Positions 9,202 through 17,908 of a DNA stretch of 64,000 bases are shown here, one piece after another. Source of the DNA: Spirochaetota bacterium. GTDB lineage: Bacteria > Spirochaetota > UBA4802 > UBA5368. The notes beneath the pieces were generated by a model that had not been told where the DNA came from, did not search any database, and saw nothing but the letters and a program-made list of their open reading frames with translations. Location: assembly GCA_004297825.1 (NCBI GenBank), contig SCSX01000074.1, positions 1-64,000 on the forward strand, in the 5' to 3' direction. A program made the position numbers and the translations under genes. The first letter of the stretch is position 1, and each line of letters starts with the position of its first letter.

Positions 9202-10284
9202 ATGCATATATTTTCTTCTGTAGTAAAACGAAGGAATTCATGTAGTGCAGGCACGATTCTGCTCACGGTCATCATTACCCTCTCACTCATCATGCCGACC
9301 GGGAGCCTTTTCTCGCGGCAGGTTTCAACGCCGAACAAAACCGCCGAAGAATCCCTGCGTCAGAAGCTTGGTTTTATTCCCACCAGCGATCAATTGACCC
9401 CAAGGAGCGGAATACCGGCATCCCTCAACATCGAAGACCAGCCCATGCCGCCCCTGGCGCTGCCATCGGTGAGCCGTTCGGAGCATTACCGTGTAAGCGC
9501 GGCGGAGCATATCAATAAGAACAAAGGATTTCTAACCGAGGATGGCTACGCAATGCTGCCGCACGCCGAGCTCAAGGATGCCCTGCTGGGAAAGGATACG
9601 AGCATGCATTTCGGTATTATCCGTTATGACATTATAAATTTGCGGGGTACGTATCGGTATCCGAAATACTATAAGGATGACTACCACGAATTTTACCTGG
9701 AAAGCCATATCATGGGGTTTCCGCACACCTCGATTTATGGAATGGAAAGTCCTTTCACCATCGCCTACCGCTCGAGAGGCCAGATAATAGCCATTTTTAT
9801 CGAACCGCAACGGTCCCGCACAGTGCTCCTGGCGGAAAATACAGGCGGCGCAAGTATGATGGTCCTGGAGAGAAAATGGAGCGACGGTGTTTTTCAAAAA
9901 AAAGCCAACCTTGTGCCGTTCGCGCGTCAAATCCCGGAGGATTTTCAAACCATCGCAGGAATTGAGATCAGTAAAAAAACGACCCTTTCGAAATTTCCGG
10001 AAGGGACATTGAAACTGAACAAGATGGCGGGAGATTACGAAACAATGGCATTCAAGCCCGCCGCGCGCGGCTGGTGCCTGCATCGAACGGATAAATCCTC
10101 CTTCGTGATCATGGAATGCGATTCGAGCATGTTTTCTCCTTCGATCGTGTACCTGGCAAGCGGATTGGATATGGCCGAGGTATTTTCCGAACAAAGAACC
10201 GTTACGGTGAGCGGTGTTTTCCCGACCTTTATAACCGGGTGGCTGCAGAATGAAAGTTATTCCATCCAGGTGAATGCAGATTGA
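9202..10284 (+). CDS. Exported protein of unknown function
   Basis: A 360-residue protein with a basic N-terminus and a hydrophobic segment (about residues 18-36, GTILLTVIITLSLIMPTG) typical of a Sec signal peptide. The ATG at 9202 is preceded by a strong GGAGGGGG. The mature part has mixed alpha/beta composition, a Pro-rich stretch near 70-85 and only two Cys (about 291 and 304). I recognise no family. Base composition is lower in GC than in the neighbouring metabolic genes. It stands alone before the two-component genes, so its role cannot be inferred from context. Confidence 0.7.
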   Translation: MHIFSSVVKRRNSCSAGTILLTVIITLSLIMPTGSLFSRQVSTPNKTAEESLRQKLGFIPTSDQLTPRSGIPASLNIEDQPMPPLALPSVSRSEHYRVSAAEHINKNKGFLTEDGYAMLPHAELKDALLGKDTSMHFGIIRYDIINLRGTYRYPKYYKDDYHEFYLESHIMGFPHTSIYGMESPFTIAYRSRGQIIAIFIEPQRSRTVLLAENTGGASMMVLERKWSDGVFQKKANLVPFARQIPEDFQTIAGIEISKKTTLSKFPEGTLKLNKMAGDYETMAFKPAARGWCLHRTDKSSFVIMECDSSMFSPSIVYLASGLDMAEVFSEQRTVTVSGVFPTFITGWLQNESYSIQVNAD

Positions 10285-10334
10285 AACTCAATTACGCGCG
10301 ATTTCATGCTCGAAACGTGTCAGCCAAAATCAAC

Positions 10335-10362
10335 TTGACATGGAACACTTTTTTCATATGTT
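10335..10362 (+). promoter_or_regulatory. Sigma70-like promoter before the sensor kinase
   Basis: TTGACA (10335-10340), a 16-base spacer and TATGTT (10357-10362). The predicted transcription start falls almost on the GTG start codon at 10369, which has no ribosome-binding site, so a leaderless transcript is possible. Confidence 0.45.
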
Positions 10363-10368
10363 TCAATT

Positions 10369-11490
10369 GTGAAAGGGCAAACCAGGAAAGAAAAATCCTT
10401 CGATAACGCTGAGTTGATCCAGGCGCGCAAAAAGGTCGCCGAAATGGAGGCCCTGAAGGCGTCCATCCTGGAGGCAATCCCCAACGCCGTCATCGGTTTG
10501 CAGGATCGGCAGATTATCTTCGTCAACGACGGCGTCAAGTCGGTATTCGGGTGGACGTCGGAAGAGCTGATCGGCAAGAGCACGCGCCTCTTGTACCGGT
10601 CGGAGCAGGACTACATACGAATCGCCGGGCTCATCTATTCGATTTTAGAAACGCACCCCAGCGTAAGCATCGACTTTCCCTGCGTGCGCAAGGACGGTAC
10701 GTTCATCGAATGCATGGTCAGGGCCGCGCGGATCGGCACGCAATTGAAAGAACGGCAGGTGGTCATCACCTACGAAAATATTACGGACCGCAAGCGGGCG
10801 GAACGCGAGCTTGAACACTCGCAGCGTCAGTTGAGGAAATTATCGGCGCACCTGCAATCGATTTACGAGAAGGAAAGGGCCCGTATAGCCCGTGAGCTCC
10901 ACGATGAGCTGGGCCAACTGCTCACGGCGCTCAATACCGAAATCGTCATGCTCAAGAATAAAATTCCCGCGCGACAGAAGACCCTGGCGGAACGGACGGA
11001 GAGAATGTCATCCCTCGTCGACCTGACCATGCAGTCGGTGAAGCAGATTTACATGGGACTGCGGCCCGGTATGCTCGATCATCTTGGCTTGACGGCGGCG
11101 ATCTCCTGGCAGGCCCAGGAGTTTTCAAAACGCACCGGCATTCCCTGCACCGTGTCGTTCAGCCATGAAGAAATCACGCTGGATCCGGATTTGACCACGA
11201 CCATATTCCGAATATTCCAGGAGGCGCTCACCAACGTGCATCGTCATGCCGAGGCCACGAAGGTGACCGGGTCCCTGAAGGTGACCGACGACAATCTTGA
11301 ATTCGTCGTCAAGGATAACGGAAAAGGAATTGTTGAGAGACAGATGCGAAAAGCGGATTCGTTCGGTCTCCTGGGAATCCAGGAACGGGTCTACCATTGG
11401 GGAGGGCAGGTGGCTATCGTCGGAAAGAAGGGCAGGGGCACCGCCCTATCGATCGTCATACCCCTCCGGAAGACCGGGACGGCGTCATGA
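10369..11490 (+). CDS. PAS-domain NarX/DegS-type sensor histidine kinase
   Basis: Cytosolic sensor kinase with no transmembrane segment. A PAS domain (about residues 27-140) starts ILEAIPNAVIGLQDRQ. A coiled coil follows, then a HisKA_3 dimerisation domain with phosphoacceptor His in RIARELHDELGQ near 182, and a HATPase domain with the N-box EALTNVHRHAEA, DNGKGI and GLLGIQERV. Its stop overlaps the response-regulator start (ATGA), so they form a coupled pair. Start choice is uncertain: GTG 10369 gives the full PAS N-terminus but lacks a Shine-Dalgarno. The PAS ligand is not identifiable; redox or small-molecule sensing in the cytoplasm is likely. Confidence 0.88.
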   Translation: MKGQTRKEKSFDNAELIQARKKVAEMEALKASILEAIPNAVIGLQDRQIIFVNDGVKSVFGWTSEELIGKSTRLLYRSEQDYIRIAGLIYSILETHPSVSIDFPCVRKDGTFIECMVRAARIGTQLKERQVVITYENITDRKRAERELEHSQRQLRKLSAHLQSIYEKERARIARELHDELGQLLTALNTEIVMLKNKIPARQKTLAERTERMSSLVDLTMQSVKQIYMGLRPGMLDHLGLTAAISWQAQEFSKRTGIPCTVSFSHEEITLDPDLTTTIFRIFQEALTNVHRHAEATKVTGSLKVTDDNLEFVVKDNGKGIVERQMRKADSFGLLGIQERVYHWGGQVAIVGKKGRGTALSIVIPLRKTGTAS

Positions 11491-12131
11491 TAGGGAAAAA
11501 AATCAGAATTCTCTTTGCTGACGACCATCCCATCGTCCGCGCGGGCTTCAAACAGGTATTATCGGACACCCCCGACCTGGTCGTGGAGGATGAGGCGGAG
11601 GACGGGCGGGACGTTCTCGAATACGTGAAAAAGAAAAAATACGATATCGTTCTCCTGGACATTTCCATGCCCGGGAAGAACGGCATGGAAACGCTCAAGG
11701 AATTGAAAGCGGGTTACCCGCGGCTTCCCGTCCTCATTCTCAGCATGTATCCCGAGGAACAGTACGCGATCAGGGCCCTCAGGGCGGGGGCGTCGGGATA
11801 TCTCACGAAGGCAAGCGCGCCTACCGAGCTCATTTTGGCTATCCGGAAGCTCGCCCAAGGGGGACGCTACATAAGCGAATCGCTGGCGGAGAACCTGGCC
11901 AACTACCTTGACGTGGACATGACGAAATCCCTCCATGAAACCCTCTCCGACCGCGAATACCAGGTCATGCAGCTTATCGCGTCGGGGAAAACCGTTTCGG
12001 AAATTGCCAGGGGCCTCAACCTGAGCGTGAAGACCATCAGCACGTACCGCACGCACGTGCTGCAAAAAATGAAGCTGAAAAACAATGCGGAAATTACGCT
12101 GTACGCGGTCCACAACAAACTCGTGGAGTGA
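11487..12131 (+). CDS. NarL/FixJ-family response regulator
   Basis: Partner of the upstream kinase. The REC domain (residues 1-125) has the acidic pair in FADDHP, the phosphorylated Asp in IVLLDISMPG near 56 and the conserved Lys in LTKAS. A LuxR-type helix-turn-helix (about 148-212) follows, with LSDREYQVMQLIASG and LNLSVKTISTYRTHVLQKM. The ATG at 11487 overlaps the kinase stop codon; a start further upstream at 11397 would lie inside the kinase and add residues foreign to the family. It is expected to bind DNA as a dimer when phosphorylated. Its target promoters are unknown. Confidence 0.92.
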   Translation: MIGKKIRILFADDHPIVRAGFKQVLSDTPDLVVEDEAEDGRDVLEYVKKKKYDIVLLDISMPGKNGMETLKELKAGYPRLPVLILSMYPEEQYAIRALRAGASGYLTKASAPTELILAIRKLAQGGRYISESLAENLANYLDVDMTKSLHETLSDREYQVMQLIASGKTVSEIARGLNLSVKTISTYRTHVLQKMKLKNNAEITLYAVHNKLVE

Positions 12132-12161
12132 CCATGGAATTTAACTCGCCGATAGGCATGC

Positions 12162-12932
12162 TCAGCGGCCTATGATAGTACGCTCCGGATCGATCTCCTC
12201 CCGTAGTATCCTGAGCTCCATGACCGTGGGCGGCTTCGTCGTGAATACCTTACGCGCTTTCAGCAGCTCGAACCCGCAGTTGTTCTGAACGTCGTCGAAC
12301 GTGCAGCCCGGGTTGATGGATATCACCCTCATGCGCTTGCTTTCCTGTTCGAAATCCATGACGGCCATGTCGGTAATGACGCGATAGGGTCCGCAGTCCG
12401 CGGGCAATCCCGAGGCCGCACGCGAATCTCCTCCGTCCAGCCATCCCGGCGCAGTGATGAAATCCAGCGTGGGCACGAACCGGCTTTTTTCCTGGACGGA
12501 CATGATGATCGTGCGCCAGCACAGGGACGCGAAATCGTTGGAGCCGCCGCTGCCCGGCAGGCGGACGGCGGGTTTCCGGTAATCGCTCCCCAGCATGGTG
12601 GAGTTGATATTACCGTACAGATCGATCTGCGCGCCGCCCAGGATCGCGTAGTCGACCATTCCCCGGCTGCACGCCTGCATGACCTCGAACATCGTACCGG
12701 CCCTCACGGCCTTGTGGAACGTGCGGGAATCGCCCACCGAAACCGGCATCTCGGGTATGAGCGGATCGATGCCGCCCGATTCGAACATGATGACCAGATG
12801 GGGTGCGAGGGTTTTTTGCGCCAGCATGGCGGCTGCGCAGGGCGCCCCCGAGCCGATACCCGCCGTGCGCCCGTTGCCGAGCTCGCGCGCCGCGACGCAT
12901 ATCATGAGCTCCATGATATTATAATTCTTCAC
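12162..12932 (-). CDS. CoA-transferase beta subunit (glutaconate/IpdB-like)
   Basis: Beta subunit of a heteromeric class I CoA-transferase, which moves CoA between an acyl-CoA and a carboxylate. The catalytic Glu sits in VIMFESGGIDP near residue 50, as in GctB. The blocks GIGSGAPCAAAMLA, GGAQIDLYGNIN and GSGGSNDFASL also match the family. The start is GTG 12932, supported by AAGGAGGGG five bases upstream; it overlaps the alpha-subunit stop by 14 bases, indicating translational coupling. In IpdAB-type relatives the enzyme opens rings of steroid intermediates by hydrolysis rather than transferring CoA, so the exact reaction is open. Confidence 0.85.
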   Translation of the reverse strand: MKNYNIMELMICVAARELGNGRTAGIGSGAPCAAAMLAQKTLAPHLVIMFESGGIDPLIPEMPVSVGDSRTFHKAVRAGTMFEVMQACSRGMVDYAILGGAQIDLYGNINSTMLGSDYRKPAVRLPGSGGSNDFASLCWRTIIMSVQEKSRFVPTLDFITAPGWLDGGDSRAASGLPADCGPYRVITDMAVMDFEQESKRMRVISINPGCTFDDVQNNCGFELLKARKVFTTKPPTVMELRILREEIDPERTIIGR

Positions 12933-13929
12933 GGATCCCCTCCTTGTGGAGCATCAGTTCCCGTGCCCGGAGTTCCTTGATCCTGCCGATGCCGCCGGCA
13001 AGCTCGATATACGCCGCGTGGTCGGGACAATCGTGGATGATGCGTTTCAGGAACGACGCGAATGCGGCCGGATCGCCCTGCGCCGTAAGCCATTCCTTCA
13101 GGTGCGCTTCATCCGAATAGTACTCGCCGGGCATCCCTGTGGGATACGCCCCGTACGGAACCTCGCATACCGCATCCACGAGATAATAGGGGATCGATGT
13201 AAGGGCCGGATCGCTCCTGATCTCTTCGGTGGGGATAAGGCGTTCAGTGGTGATGATCAGCTTCCTGCTGGCCCCGGCCAGGTCGTCGTCCGATATCGTG
13301 ATTCCACGGATCCGGCAATTCCCGTAAATGTCTGCCTCGTGTACATGGATGACGGATACGTCGGGGTAGAGCGCGGGTTGCAGCACGAGCCTTTTCCCGG
13401 TAAACGGGCACGTTACGACTTTGGCCCCCGATTGGCGAAGGGTATCCGTGCCCAGCATGTTCCGCGTCGGCAGAAACGGTATTCCCATGGCCGCGGCCTT
13501 GAGGCGCGCCGCCAGGCTGAAGTTGGTCCATTCGCATATCCTGACGCGCCCGCTTTCCATGTACGCACGGGCGCACGGGCTCATGCCGCGCGTTTCCAGC
13601 CCGATTATAGAGGCGATGTCCACCCGGTCGAAGACCTCCCCCGTTGCGAGTATCTGGAAATCGTGGGTCGACGTGTGACCGGCGAACCCCATGTTTTTTC
13701 TTCCCTGGCGCACGATCTCCTGGCAGGCCGCGACCGGCGTGCGATTCGTGCCGAATCCGCCCATGGCCAGGTAGTCCCCGTCGTGAACGAATTTTTCCAC
13801 GGCCTCTTTCAGGCTCATAAGCTTGTTCGCCTTCATCCGGGATTTCGAACGGAAATATGCGCGCGCCTCGTCCGGATCGGGATTCATAAACAGCGGTCCC
13901 AGGGTTTGGGCTGTACTATCCGCAATCAT
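12919..13929 (-). CDS. CoA-transferase alpha subunit (glutaconate/IpdA-like)
   Basis: Alpha subunit partnering the downstream beta subunit. The family start is seen at MSLKEAVEKFVHDGDYLAMGGFG (split here only for description) around residues 38-60. The central block LPTRNMLGTD and the C-terminal half VIHVHEADIYGNCRIRG are also typical. The ATG at 13929 has AAGGAG nine bases upstream. The first about 35 residues (MIADSTAQTLGPLF...) are longer than in many homologues. It is the fourth structural gene of a minus-strand operon that also contains a single-chain CoA-transferase, suggesting two distinct carboxylate substrates. Confidence 0.85.
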   Translation of the reverse strand: MIADSTAQTLGPLFMNPDPDEARAYFRSKSRMKANKLMSLKEAVEKFVHDGDYLAMGGFGTNRTPVAACQEIVRQGRKNMGFAGHTSTHDFQILATGEVFDRVDIASIIGLETRGMSPCARAYMESGRVRICEWTNFSLAARLKAAAMGIPFLPTRNMLGTDTLRQSGAKVVTCPFTGKRLVLQPALYPDVSVIHVHEADIYGNCRIRGITISDDDLAGASRKLIITTERLIPTEEIRSDPALTSIPYYLVDAVCEVPYGAYPTGMPGEYYSDEAHLKEWLTAQGDPAAFASFLKRIIHDCPDHAAYIELAGGIGRIKELRARELMLHKEGIREEL

Positions 13930-13954
13930 GTTCAGGTCTCCTTGTCGAACGTCC

Positions 13955-15535
13955 TCATGATGCCCGGTCTTTTTTCCCGGGAGCGATTTCCTCGCGGATT
14001 CCCATGGGGCCTTCGAGGAATATCCTGGGATCCATGGGCCGCAGGTCGGAGGCCACGCGGGGCTCGAAATCCATCTGATCGAGAACGTCCCTTCTCAGGT
14101 CGATCCCGGGCGCGATCTCAATGAGGGTCACGCCTTCTTTCCGTAATTCGAATACGGCCCGCTCGGTGACATACAGGACCCGTTGGCCGATCTCGCGCGC
14201 ATAGTCCCCGCTGAACGTGATCTGTTCCACGTGGTCGATGAACTTCTTGTCCCGGCCTTCCTTGACGACGGTCATCTGTCCGTTTTTCACGGCCACCTCC
14301 GCGCCGACCGTTAACGTGCCAATGAAGACCACCGTCTTCGCGTTCTGGGTGATGTTGATGAATCCTCCGCACCCGGCCAGCCTTGTGCCGAATCGGCTCA
14401 CGTTCAGGTTTCCGTGCCGGTCGGCCTGCGCCATGCCCAGGAAGGCCATATCGAGCCCCCCGCCGTCGTAGAAGTCGAACATGTAGGGCTGGTCAATGAT
14501 CGCCTGTGGGTTGGACGACGCGCCGAAGCTGAGTCCCCGCGCCGGTACACCGCCTATCGGTCCGGATTCCACGGTAAGCGTGAAGAGATCGAGCATGTTT
14601 TCCTCGGCGGCCACGGCGGCGATCCCGTCGGCCATTCCGATCCCCAGGTTCACGATGGCGTTCGGCATGAGCTCCATGGCCGACCGGCGGCTGATGATTT
14701 TCCGCGTCGTGAACGCCATGGGTTCCATCTGGTGGACAGGAACGTACACCTCGCCGGAGTAGGCGGGATTGTACTGTTCGAGAAACGTCTGCCAGTGGTT
14801 TTCCGGTCTGGCGACGACGACGGCGTCGACGAATATTCCCGGGATCCTCACGTCCAAAGGCCGGAAGCGGCCGTTTTCGGAGATCCGCTCCACCTGGGCG
14901 ATCACGATGCCGCCGGAATTACGCACTGCCTGCGCCATCGAAAGCATCTCGAGCGAGGTGCTCTCTTTTTCCATTCTGATATTTCCCTGTAAATCCGACG
15001 TCGTACCGCGCACGAGGGCGACGTTTATGGGGAACGCCTTGTAGAAAAGGCGCTCCCTGCCGCCCAGCTCGATGAGCTCCACCAGTTCCTCGGTCGTGCG
15101 GGCGTTCACCTTCCCGCCGTCCAGGCGCGGATCGACGAACGTCTTGAGACCGGTATGCGTGATGAACCCCAGGCGCCCCCCCGCGATTTCCCGGAACAGG
15201 CACGATATGGCGCCCTGGGGAAAGTTGTACGCCTCGATCTTGTTTTCCAATGCCATACGGCCGAGCTTGGGGGCGAGGTTCCAGTATCCCTCGATGACCC
15301 GCTTTATCAGGCCCTCGTGTGCCAGGTGGTTGAGTCCCTTCTCTTTTCCGTCTCCCTGCCCGGCGGCCCCGACTATGGTGAGATTTCTCGGCCGCCCTTT
15401 TTCTAAAAACATTCTCTCCAGCGAGGAGGTCAGCTCTTCGGGATGGGCATTGCCGACGAATCCGCCTATGGCCACCGTATCGCCGTCCCTGATCAGTGCG
15501 AGTGCGTCTTCGACGCTCATGATCTTGCCGGACAT
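13955..15535 (-). CDS. Single-chain acyl-CoA:carboxylate CoA-transferase (Pct/YdiF-like)
   Basis: A 526-residue CoA-transferase with alpha and beta halves fused, as in propionate CoA-transferase. The alpha half begins [21 protein letters not shown] and the beta half begins near [22 protein letters not shown]. The catalytic Glu is in TVESGPIGG (about residue 323). The start at ATG 15535 is preceded by GGAGA eight bases upstream; the ATG at 15550 has no ribosome-binding site. The chosen start leaves five bases between the upstream stop and this gene. It likely activates or deactivates short-chain acids at the cost of acetyl-CoA; the true acid is unknown. Confidence 0.88.
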   Translation of the reverse strand: MSGKIMSVEDALALIRDGDTVAIGGFVGNAHPEELTSSLERMFLEKGRPRNLTIVGAAGQGDGKEKGLNHLAHEGLIKRVIEGYWNLAPKLGRMALENKIEAYNFPQGAISCLFREIAGGRLGFITHTGLKTFVDPRLDGGKVNARTTEELVELIELGGRERLFYKAFPINVALVRGTTSDLQGNIRMEKESTSLEMLSMAQAVRNSGGIVIAQVERISENGRFRPLDVRIPGIFVDAVVVARPENHWQTFLEQYNPAYSGEVYVPVHQMEPMAFTTRKIISRRSAMELMPNAIVNLGIGMADGIAAVAAEENMLDLFTLTVESGPIGGVPARGLSFGASSNPQAIIDQPYMFDFYDGGGLDMAFLGMAQADRHGNLNVSRFGTRLAGCGGFINITQNAKTVVFIGTLTVGAEVAVKNGQMTVVKEGRDKKFIDHVEQITFSGDYAREIGQRVLYVTERAVFELRKEGVTLIEIAPGIDLRRDVLDQMDFEPRVASDLRPMDPRIFLEGPMGIREEIAPGKKDRAS

Positions 15536-15539
15536 CGCG

Positions 15540-16487
15540 CTATTCTCCATAGATGAGTTTTATAAGCTCGAAAAGCTTGTCGTCGCGCCACTGCACGAAA
15601 TCCTTGAAGCTGCGGCCCTTCATCTCGTCCTTGATCCCGTCGATGAGTTTTTCCTTCATGGGCTCGGTGATGTAGTTCCAGGTGGTCAACTCCTCCCAGA
15701 TGGCCTTGAAGGTCGTATTGCCGATACCGTCGATGAAGTGACCCACGCCCCCGTCCTCGCCGCCCCCGAGGTGGTAGATCATGTGCGAGCCCATGAGGGC
15801 ATACCGGATCCCGGGACCCGCGTACAGTGCCTTGTCCACGTCCTCGACGCTGGCCACGCCGTTTTCCACGAGATCGATCGCCTCCCGCCAGAGGGCGACG
15901 GCCAGGCGGTTGCCGATAAACCCGGGAACCTCCTTCTTGACCAGGACCGGGATTTTCCCCAGGTGCTCCATGAACGCGATCGATGTATCGACAGTCGCCT
16001 TCGAGGTATCCTTGCCGGGCACGATCTCGATAAGGGGAATGAGATGGGGCGGGTTCCACGGATGGGTGATGACGCACCGGTCCTTGTGCGCGACGGCCTT
16101 CTGTATCTCGGTCATGGAGAGGCCCGAGGAGCTGCTACCGATAATCGTTGCCGGCGGCGCACAGCGGTCCATCTCCTCGAAGATGGGTTTCTTTATGGCA
16201 TAGGTTTCACCGGTGCACTCCTCGATGAAGTCCGCGTCATGGACCGCCTCCGCGATTTCGGGAACGAACCTGACGCGCTTCATGGCCCGGTCGCGATCCT
16301 CCACGGTCATTACGCCCTTTCCCACGAAAAAATCGAGATTGGAACATATCTGCCGATATCCCTTGTCCCTGGTCTCGGGCCGTCTCGAATACGCTGTCAC
16401 CTCGTACCCCTTCTGGGCGAAGAGGGAGCCCCACGCCGCCCCGATCACGCCGGTACCGATGACCGCAACCTTCCTGATCCCGTCCAT
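15540..16487 (-). CDS. 3-hydroxyacyl-CoA dehydrogenase-family NAD-dependent dehydrogenase (lambda-crystallin/carnitine dehydrogenase-like)
   Basis: An NAD-binding Rossmann domain ([12 protein letters not shown] at residues 9-20) is followed by a short all-alpha C-terminal domain. The catalytic His lies in [18 protein letters not shown] near 140, and SSSSGLS replaces the usual substrate-loop sequence. This combination is typical of carnitine 3-dehydrogenase and L-gulonate (lambda-crystallin-like) dehydrogenases rather than of the classical 3-hydroxybutyryl-CoA enzyme at 48568. The ATG has AGGAG eight bases upstream. I infer oxidation of a 3-hydroxy acid or its CoA ester feeding the adjacent CoA-transferases. 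Substrate specificity is not determinable. Confidence 0.8.
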   Translation of the reverse strand: MDGIRKVAVIGTGVIGAAWGSLFAQKGYEVTAYSRRPETRDKGYRQICSNLDFFVGKGVMTVEDRDRAMKRVRFVPEIAEAVHDADFIEECTGETYAIKKPIFEEMDRCAPPATIIGSSSSGLSMTEIQKAVAHKDRCVITHPWNPPHLIPLIEIVPGKDTSKATVDTSIAFMEHLGKIPVLVKKEVPGFIGNRLAVALWREAIDLVENGVASVEDVDKALYAGPGIRYALMGSHMIYHLGGGEDGGVGHFIDGIGNTTFKAIWEELTTWNYITEPMKEKLIDGIKDEMKGRSFKDFVQWRDDKLFELIKLIYGE

Positions 16488-16507
16488 TATATCAACTCCT
16501 TGTACGC

Positions 16508-16831
16508 CTAGCCGGCCTGCCGTTTATTTTCCTTCTTGTCGGAAATATGCTTCGCCCCGGCGGTACGCACGATGACGCTTTTCGCCTTTCGGGCAACGGG
16601 TTTCCGGCCGTCTTCGGTGTCGGGAACGTTGTAGTGGGCCCCCCACGGATTGACCGCCGGGTCTTCCTTGCATGCCGGGCAGAAATACCGGGCGCTCAGG
16701 TCTTCGGCGCCGGAGCCCCATATCTCGAGCTTGCAACAATCCCTGCATAAGGGCGCACCGCAATGGTCGCATTCGGTTTTTGCATCCGTTTTTCCGCATA
16801 CTGAGCAGCGTTCGTTCTTGTCGGCTTTCAT
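16508..16831 (-). CDS. Small zinc-finger-like protein
   Basis: A 107-residue protein whose first 60 residues carry four Cys pairs: CSVC, CDHC, CRDC(C) and CPAC. The arrangement looks like a B-box or treble-clef zinc-binding domain with two metal sites. The C-terminal half is basic and probably disordered. AAGGAG lies eight bases before the ATG. It is the first gene of the minus-strand CoA-transferase operon, 20 bases upstream of the dehydrogenase. No function can be assigned; candidates are protein interaction or nucleic-acid binding. Confidence 0.7.
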   Translation of the reverse strand: MKADKNERCSVCGKTDAKTECDHCGAPLCRDCCKLEIWGSGAEDLSARYFCPACKEDPAVNPWGAHYNVPDTEDGRKPVARKAKSVIVRTAGAKHISDKKENKRQAG

Positions 16832-17050
16832 CGTCTCGCTCCTTGAGTTAGTCTTTGCTCTACGATGGAAAGCTATTGATTGGCGGTATTTTCCGCAATC
16901 CGTCCGTGTCCGATACGGCCGTGGGACGGGAATGGAAATTTTTTACGGTAAAACGTACGGATAGGCATAGGTGTTTGTCCTATGGCGGGGGGAATTATTC
17001 ACATGAAGGGCGCCCTGGGTACGGGCATTATTTTACAACGGCTGTATACC

Positions 17051-17695
17051 CTACTGCTGGAGCCTGCCCAGGTCGATGATCTCGACCCCGGAGGAAACCA
17101 TATCGCGTATAACGCGTCCCAGGAACCTCATGTAGCTTTTCAGCTCCTCGGGGCTCTTGTCGGGGTAGTTCCTGAAGGTGATGAGGATGCCGCTCAGGGC
17201 GGCGAAGAGCGCGTGTGAAAAGACACGGACGTTGCCCTCCGGCTTCACCTTTTTAAACACGATGTCGAACCGGTCGAATATCTGGCGCTCCGTCGTCTTT
17301 ATGCGCTCAAGGAGCTCCGGTTTAAGGCTGCCCTCGAGCATGAAATTGACCAGCATCTTGAAATACAGGTCGTTGCCCGTGAGAAAATTTATAAAACCCT
17401 CCACCAGGCGGTCCAGGCTCGCGACGCCCTCGTACCGGTCGAGCTCCAGGGCGTCCAGCACCTCGATGATCCGCGCGGCGTTCTGGAGAAAGGCCTCCAC
17501 GAAGAGCGCCTGCTGGTCGGGGAAGTAGCGGTAGATGAGCGCCGGGGAGATGGACGCCTCGTGGGCGATGTCGCGGATGTGAACCTCATGGAAGGGCTTG
17601 GAGGCGAACACGCGCTCGGCCGCGGAGACGATGATCTCCCTGCGGGCCTGCCGCTCCTGCTCTTTCAGATGCGAGAAGGATTTTCGTGGATTCAT
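17051..17695 (-). CDS. TetR-family transcriptional regulator
   Basis: The N-terminal DNA-binding domain (about residues 15-62) reads REIIVSAAERVFASKPF, then HIRDIAHEASISPALIYRYFPDQQALFVEAF, the TetR helix-turn-helix. The ligand-binding C-terminal half is alpha-helical and unassigned. GGAG lies eight bases upstream of the ATG. It sits downstream of the acyl-CoA synthetase gene and near a control region (19703-19986) with two TetR-like palindromes. By analogy with FadR/FatR-type TetR regulators it is a candidate acyl-CoA-responsive repressor of the flanking fatty-acid genes. That link is inference. Confidence 0.88.
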   Translation of the reverse strand: MNPRKSFSHLKEQERQARREIIVSAAERVFASKPFHEVHIRDIAHEASISPALIYRYFPDQQALFVEAFLQNAARIIEVLDALELDRYEGVASLDRLVEGFINFLTGNDLYFKMLVNFMLEGSLKPELLERIKTTERQIFDRFDIVFKKVKPEGNVRVFSHALFAALSGILITFRNYPDKSPEELKSYMRFLGRVIRDMVSSGVEIIDLGRLQQ

Positions 17696-17863
17696 CGCGT
17701 CCGGCTCCGTTTCCCCGGGGAAGTCCCGGGGGTACCTGTCTTAATCGTAATTTTCAGCGCGGCCCCGTTCGAATAATACCGAACGCGCGCCGAATTGCAA
17801 GAGTCTCGCCGGGCGCGCCTCCGTGTCAAGAAAATACTCGTACTCATTCCGGGTAAATTCGCC

Positions 17864-17884
17864 GTGCGTCCGGACCGGACGCAC
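17864..17884. terminator. GC-rich hairpin between acyl-CoA synthetase and tetR
   Basis: GTGCGTCCG (17864-17872) and CGGACGCAC (17876-17884) form a perfect 9-base-pair stem with a 3-base loop, 24 bases after the synthetase stop on the minus strand. No clear U-run follows, so it may be a pause or mRNA-end structure rather than a strong intrinsic terminator. Confidence 0.45.
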
Positions 17885-17908
17885 GCGCGTATTTCCGGGC
17901 AAAACCGA

